Positions 54,020 through 64,000 of a stretch of 64,000 nt of DNA are shown here, piece by piece. A model generated the notes under the pieces. The model ran no database searches. It was not told where the DNA came from and saw only the letters and a program-made list of their open reading frames with translations. Origin of the DNA: Sodiomyces alkalinus F11 (Eukaryota; Ascomycota; Sordariomycetes; Glomerellales; Plectosphaerellaceae). Every line of letters begins with the position of its first letter. The stretch's first letter is position 1. Location of the stretch: NCBI RefSeq assembly GCF_003711515.1, contig NW_021167082.1:466923-530922 (forward strand), written 5' to 3'. The position numbers and the translations under genes were made by a program.

Positions 54020-55800
54020 CTAACCTTATAGTTAGTCTAGTATAGTAATTCTATTATCGTCGTTAACGGGTTAAGGTCTAGCTATCGGAATACCCTATTA
54101 GTCTAGCGGCGTATTTAGGGCCAGAGCGGCCTTATCTATAGTAATCCCCGCGGCGCGGGCCTTAAGCTTAGCCCTATCGCCGGTATAGGTTTCCTTTAGG
54201 CGGGAGGTTACACGATTAGCCTACGCAGCTTATAACGTAACGTAGTGGCGGATAATAGTGATTACTTTCTCGGCGTCGGAGGTTAGTAAGTTTACTAGTA
54301 TATCCCGGCGCGCGTTAGTAGGCTAGCCGTTATCGGTAAGGGGGGCGATAGTTATTATACATTCTATACGCTATAGCGTTAGGATTAACGGTTAATCCGC
54401 GGTATTCTACGCGTTATTCTCGGCGGCTCCGTCTCTAAGCGAAGCGAGTATAAACTTAGCCGTTAGAATAAGCAGAGCGACGGCGTAATCGCGCTAACGG
54501 ATAATACTAATAGTCTAATCATTCTTAGAGACCGATTCTTCCGCGGGCTCTAAGCCCGCGATACGAAAACGGCTAGCTATATTCTTAACGATATCTAGTA
54601 CAGCCCTTTCTATATCTATAGAACTAATCACGCGTTTAGCTAGCTATTTATCCGTATCTAATAGCGCCGCGCGTTTAGTGGATAGCGTAAACGACGGTTC
54701 TTCCCTAATACGAGCTATAACGAGGAACTCTTAGACGGTAGGTATAATATAGGCGGGTTCCTTAGCCTTTTCCGTGGGTAGCCTATAAATAAATTTACGG
54801 ATAAGCTTATTTATCACGTTAGCTTACTTTATATACTAGCCTATATTAATCTTAAGATCTATATATACTATAATTCCTTAGGCTTTTATAGTAACTATAT
54901 CGTATACGGCCTTAGACAGGTATATATAGTCCTGTATATACTAGAGTATAAAGCCTAGGACTATTAAGCTTACTAGCTTCTTTAGGGTCTTACCCCGGGG
55001 AGTATTAGCGGATAACGCTATAGCGTTTATAGCCTTAGCCTCGGATTCTAGGTCGATAAATATAGTTATTTATTAGCTAAACCTAATAGCGGGGGAGTCT
55101 ATATTAGTAAAGCGGGTTAATTACGGCGTTTTAATATATTTTCCCGTATAGTTACGGGGGGCGTCGGGGTCTTATACTCTAATATATTCCTTAAATAACC
55201 CGTCCGGCTATTCCCACGAATTAAGGTCCTTATTAATCTCGAGCACGTACTCGGGCTACGGGATATACCGGGCGATTTTACGCGCTTCCTCTTTAGTGAC
55301 TACGAGGTTTAGCTTCGGGTAATCGTGGGGGATAAATAAGACACGGTTAAGGTCTCGCGTGTCCGGTTCGTCGTAACCTTATACCTCCGCGTATCTACGG
55401 AATTCCTTAATCTTAGCCGGATAGGATTCTTTCTAGGCGGCGAAATATACCCCGAGAAAGGGCAGCTTATTCTCTAGGCGTTCTTCCCCTCCGTAAAGGG
55501 TAACCGTATAAAAGTATCCTTCTTTAGTAAAGCCCTAACCCGGCTTCTTAGCGTTCCTAAAGGCTCTATTAAAGGTGTTACGATATACCGAGTCCTTAGA
55601 TAGTTAGTATAACGTGGGAGCTTATACCACGAAGTACGTAGGATATCGCGGTGGTATAAGGAAGGTAAGATAGGTTAAATAGGGTATATATACTAAGATA
55701 ATAAGAATAGTGAATAGGATACTATAGGAATAATAGTAGACGATTTAGGAACTAATAGTAAACCACGTTAGCGATATAAATAATCGCGGTAGTGATAAGT
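54020..55800 (-). pseudogene. Unidentified RIP-mutated reading frame inside the LTR-bounded segment
   Basis: One minus-strand frame reads as protein for about 590 codons with no frame change; interruptions are only TAG and TAA codons, as expected from mutated Gln and Trp codons. In order from the N-terminal side it contains NKLPFLGVYFAA, RRYAEV, RDLNRVLFIPHDYPKLNL, EARKIARYIP, then a hydrophobic/helical part (KKLVSLIVLGFIL) and, toward 54.1 kb, SRFRIAGLEPAEESVSKND and RVTSRLKETYTGDRAKL. Its composition is that of a normal soluble protein. I do not recognise the family. It runs opposite to the neighbouring LINE and Gypsy elements. Ends are approximate. Confidence 0.65.
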
Positions 55801-56870
55801 AGGAAAGGAAAGGGAATAAAAGGCGAACGCTATAGGAGCGATATTATTTTTCCTAGCGTTACGTGGAGCGCCGTGGTAACCGTAGTCGTTACGGCGGCTA
55901 ATAAAAGGCACGTATAGGCTATAGTCCTTCTATTCTTACTATTCCCTAACGTTCTCTGGTATTTATAGTCGTTACCTAAGGCGGCTATAACGGTCCTTTT
56001 ATATCGCGTCGCGTTACTAACGCGCCTTATAATACTTTAACGTTTTTCTGGTTCCGCCGAGTCTTCTATAGTTCTTTATCGTCTCCTAGTCGTAGTATTA
56101 CCCGACTATAGCACCCTCGGAACCTCCATCTTCTTTAAGGCTATCCTTAGATTAACTAAGGTCTTTATCTAAACCTTAAAAAGGTTAATCCGTTAATTAG
56201 CTCCTACGCCTCTATAGCTTCTTCCGGTATCCGCTTAGTTATAAACTAATATCCCTAAGTATCTGCCCCGGATAACGTAAGCCCTACGTCCCGCGGGCGT
56301 CCTTTAGCGGTGATAGTATTCACGATAGAAAGGGAAAAAGGGAAATAAAAGAAAGGAACGGGAAGAGGGGAATAAAAAAAAATATTAAAAGGAAAGGAGT
56401 AGGTAAATCGTTAAGTGGCGATAAGGAGCGAATAGCTAGTATAACGGAATAAAAAGGAAAAAAGGAAAATAAAAGACGTATTCGTTATAAAAACGACGGA
56501 GATACATTTAGAGGAGATAGTAAACCACGATATAAAGCGATAACTAACGGTATACTATAAGCGGGTAAGGAACTAATAGTGAACCGCGATACTCGTATAG
56601 ATTATACTATAAGTCGCCGGTAAGGTAAACTATGGTTAAATGATAGTCTTTATCTATAAAACCTTTAGGTTCTCGGCGAGGAATATACTAATAAAGATCT
56701 TACCGTTTAGTTCTTCCGCTTAGGCCGGCTATCTAGCTATCCGGGGTGCCACAGTATTCCATAGCGTCTTTCCGAAGTCCGAGACAGGGTCCCGGTCGGA
56801 GATAATAGACACGGCGGTATAGGTAGTCTTAGTAAACTTATCAGTCACGGTTAAAGGCGAGTCTACCGTA
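55801..56870. other. RIP-altered sequence, nothing identified
   Basis: AT-biased sequence with a dispersed short repeat, AACTAATAGTRAACCRCG (near 55752-55769 and 56568-56586; shortened copy near 56518). No coding pattern recognised on either strand. Confidence 0.45.
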
Positions 56871-57007
56871 GGGAAGCCCTCCCTTTAATAAGGAGGAAAG
56901 CCGAGGAAACCTCGGGTAAACCCGATAAAGGCTAATAGAATAAGGGGAAGCCCTCCCTCTAATAGGGAGGATAACTAAGGGGCCTCGGGTAAATCCGATA
57001 AAGACTA
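56871..57007. repeat. Tandem repeat, two copies, period 74 bp
   Basis: Copies at 56871-56934 and 56945-57007, each starting GGGAAGCCCTCCCT and ending GATAAAGRCTA, with an internal CCTCGGGTAAAYCCGATAAAG. Confidence 0.85.
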
Positions 57008-57244
57008 GGATATACCCCTGGGCCTTAGGATATATAGCCTCTCGCACGGATACTAATTCTATACTTTTCCTTTTAGGGTTACTACGCCGCTAGCCTCGGA
57101 TATTCTCGGTATATTTAGCTAGTCGGATAAAGGCGAGCCGCGCTAGGAGGAAAACGTTCTCCGCGAAGTATAGGTAAAAGGAAGGTTACGGTAAAAGGAG
57201 GCTAGCTCCCCTTATACTCCGCGGGAAAAGGGGAAAGAAAAAAA

Positions 57245-57343
57245 GGGGGGGAATTATTAAGTGGCTTAGTACCACGGTAAAAGGGGGGGGAAAAAGGGAA
57301 ATTATCGAGTAGCTCGGTGCCACGGTAAAAGGGGGGGGGGGGA
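57245..57343. repeat. Poly-G punctuated degenerate repeat
   Basis: Three G-runs (7, 8 and 13 G) separated by copies of a roughly 40-bp unit containing CGGTRCCACGGTAAAA-type sequence. Confidence 0.8.
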
Positions 57344-57380
57344 TTAATACGCCCCGTGGTTCTTTACCGTGGCTTGGGTT

Positions 57381-57890
57381 CTACGGAGGACGCTAGTATA
57401 TAGGATAATAGTCGCTATCCTACGCCCTTTAGCGATCTAAAACGGTTAGCGTCGGTATAGGTTAGTATAATCGCCTACGCCGACTAACGATCGTTAGGAA
57501 GATTAGTATTATACTAGAGCTAGGGATCTATAATAGGTGCTTATACCGGTAGTATAGGCGCTATTCCTACGTTTACCTAACGACTATAGAATCCTTAGTA
57601 TACTCCACGCCTAAACCTAGTAAAGGGGAGGCGATTAGGTTAGTACTCTATGTTTCTATCGGGACTCTAGTTTTACGGAGGACGCTAGTATATAGGATAG
57701 TATAGGCGCTATTCTACGCCATTTAGCGATTATTAAGAACGGTTAGCGTCGGTATAGGTTAGTATAGTCGCCTACGCCGACTAATAATCGTTAGGAAGGT
57801 TATCGCGGTGTCGAAGCTCGGGTTCCACGGCTAGGAGGACGGTGGTTCCCTTTACTACTCCACGCCTAGACCTATTAAAGGGGAGGCGTC
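57381..57890. repeat. Large tandem duplication, period about 290 bp
   Basis: Two copies starting TACGGAGGACGCTAGTATAT (57382 and 57674). Both include GGTTAGCGTCGGTATAGGTT and CGCCTACGCCGACTAA, and both end with ACTCCACGCCTARACCTA followed by AAAGGGGAGGCG (57603 and 57868 regions). The second copy is shorter in its middle. Confidence 0.85.
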
Positions 57891-58075
57891 TTCGCCTAGC
57901 GCGCCTTATATCTATTTAGTCTTAGCATATAAAGTTCGCGCCTTTAAGGGCGGCTACGCCTAGTATACTAGCGTTTGCTAGTAAACCACGTGCCTATTTA
58001 GTCTTAGTATACGTAGTCCGCGCCGGGCGGTAGTACGCGAACCTTACCTAAAAGCTTAGTTACTACTATTTAATA

Positions 58076-58433
58076 TACCTAACCGGTAAATCCCTGGCTA
58101 GCCAGTACTATAGGACCTATAAGCCAGGCTTTTTCTTAAGAGGTGACCTTTAGGTATAGAAAATACGGTGTAATAAAGATATCTTCTCTAAGCTAAGGGG
58201 GCGCGCGCCCCCGGGACTTAAGTATCCACGGGGAAACCCCGTGGAATCCTCGGCTTCTACGTATAAGAGCCCGGGGGATTCCCCGGTATTCACTAATTAT
58301 ACCCTAGGGAAGTTATAGTATACCCTAAAGGTGCCTCTAGTATACCCCGTAGGTGCTATAGCATAAGCTATGGTACCGCTAGGGTACCCCGTGGTACGCC
58401 CTGGTATTTCCGGTAGAATCTAGGGCGTATTAT
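58076..58433. repeat. LTR-like direct repeat, copy B (probable 5' LTR of the Gypsy element)
   Basis: About 358 bp matching copy A in the same orientation, here starting TACCTAACC where A has TGTCTGAC. Both palindromes are conserved (58197-58212 and 58228-58242). Gypsy coding sequence on the plus strand begins within about 250 bp, so this is most simply the 5' LTR of that element. Confidence 0.82.
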
Positions 58434-61400
58434 AAACCCTAGTAGATCTAATAAAAAGCTAATACCGAGCATAGGAGCGAAATAACGATACCTTATAAGA
58501 GGACCCGATAGTCTGGTAAGGACCTCTATAGACCCCGTAAGCAGGTTATAATACTTCTTTATAAGGCTTAGCGGGTAATATTTTTAATATTAATATCCGT
58601 GAGTATAGTCCCTTTACTAATAGGTAATCTCCTAATTATAGGGGGCCTTTTCCTTTAAGGTGAGTTAGAAGAGCTAGACCCCGAAGATAAGTATTAAGAA
58701 GTAAAACCTAGGACCGCCCTCTTATTAAAGACCTTATCACTCTTATTAAAACGAGATAATATATATAATAACCTGGCTAGTATCTAGAATACCTATAGAA
58801 TCTTCTTATTAGACGATTAGTTCGAAGAACCTTTCTCTAAACACCCTAAGCGCCTTAACCCTATTATTATTATTCGTCTACCCCCTTGCACTTATACCTA
58901 AAACACTATAGATACTTAGACTTAGTATCGCGAGCCTGTCCCTATTATCGTTATTAGCGACTCCGACGATAAGGCTCCCTCGTCGGCTATTCCCCTTATT
59001 CTTACGCCTGCCACTTCTACTACCCCTAATTAGGGGAACTACGATATCGGGGCTATAGCCTTACCTCCGCCCGCTTTTAGGCCGACTACTATATCTACCG
59101 CGGCTCCGGCTACTATTTCGATAACTGCCCCTAATACTGCTCTTATTACTGCCCCTGCCTAGCCCGCTTCGAACGCTTCTCCTACTACCGCTAAAGACCT
59201 GATTAAGCTGCTATAAGCCCTAATAAGCCGTGACCGAGAGAGCACTATTACCGAGGTTATTAGAGCCCTGCCCCTTACTACTACTACGTTAAGAGTACCC
59301 CTAAATCCCCTCGCTACTAGAGCTCCCCGCTTTAGTGGTAAGTTCCTCTCCACGTTCCTTTAGTAGTACAATAACTATACTAAGCTTAACCGCCTTAGTA
59401 AAGCCGATAAGATTACCTACGTTAACCTATACACGGATACGGCTATTCGTCCCGCTATCGAACACCTAATTAAAGAGGTTTAAGCCGATAAGGGCGGTTA
59501 GTCTAATCTGGTTAAGAAGCTTATTAAAGAGTTCTCTTATTTAGATCCTGACTACTAACTTAACTTCTCTTACGAGGTTTATTAGCTTTAGGTAAAGTAT
59601 AAGACGTATAAGATTAATAGCGTTTATTAGGTTAGGGATTTACTATAGTAAATCACTATCTAGAAGGCTAAGGCAGAGCGGGTCTAAGGCACTTTTATCG
59701 AGGACTCCAAGCTCTACGGTATCGTCCTTACTATTCTGTATAGGGATATCTATATATTTATCGCTAATAAGCTTAAGATTTTAGGCACTGACTTAAGAAA
59801 GATAGTTAAGAGCTATAAGCTACTTTTAAACCTGCTACGCGAGTAGTCTACGGATATCTAGGAAGTAAAGGGTAAGCCTATAGATAGGGACGCTATATTA
59901 GGTATAGCTAAGTCTGATTAGCCTAATAGTACCGCTTTCTAGCCCACGATCTTAAGGCGGCCTGCTATAGTCTAGGAGTCTATAGCCTCTTAATCGGATA
60001 TAGATAAGCTCGCTAACCTCCTCGAGAAGTATACTATTTCCCTTATCTATAATAGAGCTAAAGGCATTAGGGGTATTACCGCCCAAATACTCGCCCTATC
60101 TAAAAGGATAGGCATAGAGAAGGTCTAAGCCCTCCTCGCCACGAAGTCTAATCTAAAGAACGCCTTTTATACCGTCCTTAAGCACGCTCCTTAGCCTATA
60201 ATAACTACTTTAATGCACTTCGCCACCCCTAATCAGGCTAACGGTGCCGCTTCCTAGCCTAATAATACCTAGTATACCGAGAAGATTTATTATAGAGGAC
60301 CCCGCCCTAGATATAATAACCGGTATAACGATAGCCGCCCGACCTAATAACACGATAACCGCCTAGGATAGTAGAGAGGTGCCTAGAATAATAGCTAGCC
60401 CCTACTAGCTTACTATTACTACTACGGCTAAGAAGGGTATCGGAGAGATAACTACCCTATCCTAATCTATAATAGCGCCTATAACCTAATTAAGTAGGAG
60501 TTTCCCGTGTATTTAGTTATAGATTAGACCGGTACCTAGGCAGCCTGCCTAAAGAGCGAGCTATAAGTTAACGAGTACTAGCTATACCGACGCCTTATAC
60601 TGTATTAGCTGGCTATTAAGCTTTATAGCCGATTTAAGGAGCTTGTAGACCTTTATATTAAGACCTTTTAGCCCGCTACCCTCCCCTATAAGACTAATAA
60701 GACTAATAGGCTTATAATTAAGTATATAGTTAAGTAGGTATAGAAGCAGTAGACCGGTCAGAGTAGTTAGGCCACCTAAGCCACTTAAGCCTTAAGGGTT
60801 ACTAAGGTTACGGGATCTATTAACTTTATTACTGCTAGAGTATATACTACGTCTATATCTCGATATACTTTAACCGACCCCTAGGACCCTCTTCGTACTA
60901 TTAGGAGCGGTAGAATTAGTAAACCCACGCTAAAAGAAGCTAGTTCCTCTAATTAGGCCGTTTAATAGACCCTAATAACTCCGGAAAGCTCCTAGAGGGT
61001 TATAGAGATAGTTAACGACACCGATATAAACGACGGTCTAATCCCTAATTCGATAACCCTTATATCTAGACCCACTACCACCTTAACTACTACTCGGCTT
61101 ATCTCGCGAGCCTCGGCTTAAAAGGATACCCTTAACTTATTGAACTAGGAGGCCGTTATATAGAAAGTCCGCGAAAAGAGCCTAAAGCACCTTTTAGAGA
61201 TAGAGGTTAAGGTTCTTATGGTTTACCTCCTCTCCACTAATAGAGCTATCCTCGCGGACTATAAGGAGACGCTAAGGTTAATCGGTAGCCAGGTAAAGCC
61301 TTATAAAGTTATCCGCTTAACCCCTAAGGAGGCCTTTTTTATAGACTCCTTACCCCTTAGACCCGAACGCCCTATATAGTTTACGAATACCACGACTATA

Positions 61401-64000
61401 GCCCCTATACCTGATAGTACCCTATTTATTACGCCCGCCCCGATAATTAATAAACTAAAGCCTCCTACTATTTACGCTAAGTATATAATAATACGGGTTA
61501 GCCTAACTAAGCGAATAGCTAAGGCCTACCCTATAATGGATCGTTTTTATATAGTTATTAATATAGGAGCCGTCTTTAATATTATCCGGCTAAACCTTAT
61601 AGAGAAGCTAGGACTACGGGGCCATATCGGTAAAAGTAATATCGCGATTAAGGGGATTAATAATATAGATAAGGTAAACTATGCAGGATATCTAAAGGAG
61701 CACCTCTAGGTTAGGGACTAGTATAGAAAAGTCTATTTTATAGTAATCGAGGGAATAAGGCCTAGGATACTTCTTAGCCTGCTATTCTTACTTAATAGTC
61801 ACGCCTCTTTTACCTATAAGGACGGATAAATTAATATAGACTTCGCCTACAGGGACACCTATATTATTATCCTTATCGCTAGTAGAGAATAGGTTAACGA
61901 CCGCCCTTATAGATAGAGCTAGCCTAAGTTTAAAGAGGAGGAGAAGCGTTAAGAGGAGGAGGATATAATCGATCTAAGTATCGGATAGTAAGGGGAGGAT
62001 AACGTCCCTTATAGTTAGTCCGGGGCCGCTACCTTAATATCGAGTAATAATAGGATTAGCGGTTCGCCTAACTAGGGGGCGAAAGAGAAGGAGGAGGCGA
62101 GAAAAGAGAAGGAGAAGGAGAAGAAAAAGAAGAGTAACGATGATATTTTCTTTTATTTAGATAAAGAGGACGCTACTGCTTTAGTAGCCTTCCTATTTAT
62201 AGAGGAGGTAAAGCCCCTAATAAAGAGAATTTATATAGCCTTAAGGGCGATACCACGAAATTAGGGCTAAGGATATAAGAGGTGTATCGCGGAGGCTCCC
62301 TATATAATAACTACGACTATATAATAATAACTAATTTATACTAACCACTTATCTTTTTCGACTTTTCTATACCACTATTAGCCTAATTACCCTAATAGTC
62401 TCTTAGTCTTATATTTTCGAAAGGACCGGATAATATAGGATAATTCCTAGATAAAAGCGCTTAAGGCTCTAAAGAAAGAGGAGGATAGTATTACTAGTGT
62501 AGCCGCGGTTACGATAAGGAGGCTATAGTAGCCGAAGAGGAGGAAGTCCTAGGATCTTATTGAAGAAGTATACTATCCCCCTAATCCCGAAGGCGTCTTT
62601 ACTATATAGAAGCCTAAGGCTCTTAAGGTTTACCCTCTTAACGACGTTCTGTCTAATAGAAGTGTCCCCGATAAAGACTCCTATTAAAAGAAGAATATCC
62701 TTATAGAAATTAAGGAGGAAGACTAGGAGCTAGAAGATAAGCGGTTTATTAGCCTGATTATACCGAAGTTTTCTAAAATTATACCCCGTTCGCGCCTTAT
62801 ACCCGAAAGACTTAACGCTATCCTGAAGACCGTCGACCACTTAACCCTTAAGGAAAAGGAGCTCCTAATAAAGGTCTTCCTAAACCGCGAGGCAGCTATT
62901 ATATAGGACTAGACTAAGTGCGGCCGCCTTAACGAACGGGTAGCCCCTTTATAGAAGATTCGAGCGGTTCCTTATAAGGCGTGGTAGGCGAAGGGGATCC
63001 TTATCCCTAAGGCTCTAGAGTCTATAGTCGTGTAGATAATAAAGGACCGCCTTAAGAAAGGTATAATCGAGGAGAGCCACGTAGCCTATTATAACCCCTG
63101 GTTCCTAGTTAAGAAGAAGGACGGTAATATACGGCTTATTAACTCGGCTACTAAGATTAACGTAATAACCCTTTAAGATACCTTTATACCGCTTAGGGCC
63201 AACGAGTTCTCCGAGGATTTCGCTATATATAAGCTTATATCCCTCTTAGACCTCTTTTCCGGCTATAATTAGGTTACCCTTAACGAGGAGTCTCGAGATC
63301 TAACTACCTTTACGACTATCGTTAGACTCTTTAGGATATATACCCTTCCTTAGAGGGCTACTAATTTAATAGCCTAGTTTATACGTATTATAACCTGTAT
63401 CCTTTACGACCTTATCCCCTAGTGCTATAGACCCTTTATTAACGATATTATAGTAAAAGAACCGATAACCACCTATAAGGATACCCTAATTAGACTAGGA
63501 ATTCGCCGTTTTATAGCCGAGTATATCGCTAATATCGATAAAATGCTTCTTAATATAGAGCTAGCTAAAGGTATTATCGTAGGTGTTAAAAGCTAATAGT
63601 ATTAGAAAGCAGCTATTATCGTAGGCTATATCTGCGGTACTAATAGTCATTCCCCTAAGTAGGCTAAGATTACGAAGGTCCGAGAGTAGGAAAGGTATAG
63701 TACGGTTTCTAATATTCGTTTATTCCTTAGTCTTACTACCTTTTACTAAGTCTGGATTTATAAGTTCGCTATTATCGCTAAACCCCTAACCGACCTGCTA
63801 CGGAAGAATACTGCCTTTAGGTAAGAGGAGCCTTAATAACACGCTATAAACGCCCTTAAGAAAGCCCTTACTATAGCCCTTATCCTGATTACTATCTAGT
63901 ATAGCGAAGGCGTAGGAGTTATCTACGTTATCGTTAACGCTAGCACGGATAGATAGGGTAGAATCCTCGGATAGTATATTAAGGATAAAAGAGCTATAGC
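58434..64000 (+). mobile_element. Gypsy-type LTR retrotransposon internal region, RIP-inactivated, runs off the window
   Basis: A single plus-strand frame (codons starting at positions divisible by three) carries Gag, protease and reverse transcriptase in order, interrupted only by TAG/TAA. Gag-like sequence runs from about 58.65 kb. A CX2CX4HX4C zinc knuckle at 60414-60455 has all four ligand codons now Tyr (TAT/TAC) with context G-stop-EG and RRDN intact. The protease site DTGA reads NIGA (61560-61571). The RT contains GIIEES (63060), NPWFLVKKKDG, LLDLFSGYN-stop-V (stop 63270-63272) and FIND (63435-63446) where FIDD is expected. Every change is a transition of the RIP type. RNase H and integrase, if present, lie beyond the right edge. 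Confidence 0.88.

Larger units (their letters stand above)
50790..64000. other. RIP-mutated repeat block (transposon nest)
   Basis: Across this block CpA and TpG are almost absent while TpA is abundant and CpG-rich words survive. In 55021-55080, for example, I count no CpA, no TpG and about twelve TpA. This is the known outcome of repeat-induced point mutation, which converts CpA to TpA on either strand of duplicated DNA. The block contains a LINE remnant, two LTR-like repeats, an antisense reading frame, tandem repeats and a Gypsy element. No host gene was found. Confidence 0.95.

Noticed and set aside
54020..55800. Reading the antisense fossil as a Starship captain (DUF3435 tyrosine recombinase) or as a primase
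   Set aside because: No R...HxxR...Y arrangement or primase metal motif could be found. The resemblance is limited to a few residues.
50790..64000. Telomere or centromere core
   Set aside because: No TTAGGG arrays and no satellite of uniform period; identified retroelement coding sequence explains the composition.
1..64000. CRISPR array, riboswitch or bacterial operon
   Set aside because: Spliceosomal introns and eukaryotic gene families throughout; no spacer-repeat arrays seen.

Overview
The window comes from a filamentous ascomycete, most likely a Sordariomycete. The evidence is dense protein genes with GC-rich third codon positions, short spliceosomal introns (about 50-120 nt) with GTRNGT donors and CTAAC-type branch sites, fungus-specific protein families, and a 13 kb block carrying the dinucleotide signature of repeat-induced point mutation (RIP). 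The species cannot be named from this sequence alone.

Two compartments meet near 50.8 kb. From 1 to about 50.5 kb lies ordinary gene-rich euchromatin with 18 protein genes. In order: an MscS-type channel with an EF-hand (cut by the left edge); ER glucosidase II alpha; nucleoside diphosphate kinase with an optional membrane-anchor extension; a MIOREX-component-11-like mitochondrial protein; a long disordered WW-domain protein; tRNA m1A58 methyltransferase TRM61 head-to-head with cysteinyl-tRNA synthetase; an ATP-grasp protein; a Ca3427-like periplasmic-binding-fold protein; an MFS transporter; ceramide glucosyltransferase; tRNA-splicing endonuclease SEN2; a gamma-butyrobetaine-dioxygenase-like enzyme; co-chaperone SGT1; lanosterol synthase ERG7; a SPO11 homologue with an in-frame TAG beside its catalytic tyrosine; a YAR1-like ankyrin protein; a C2H2 plus fungal-MHR transcription factor; and a secreted GH43 glycosidase.

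From about 50.8 kb to the right edge the sequence is a RIP-destroyed transposon nest in which CpA and TpG are nearly absent and TpA is in excess. It holds a LINE reverse transcriptase (plus strand), two direct LTR-like repeats of about 358 bp (53.24 and 58.08 kb), an unidentified 600-codon minus-strand reading frame and tandem repeats between those LTRs, and a plus-strand Gypsy element starting at the second LTR and running off the window. Catalytic codons in these elements are changed exactly as C-to-T at CpA (either strand) predicts.

Most genes are unrelated housekeeping functions. Informative neighbourhoods are the TRM61/cysteinyl-tRNA synthetase divergent promoter, the ERG7/SPO11 divergent promoter, and the ATP-grasp / binding-protein / MFS trio. 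Exon coordinates were derived by hand from splice signals and reading-frame closure; every multi-exon model closes to a multiple of three.
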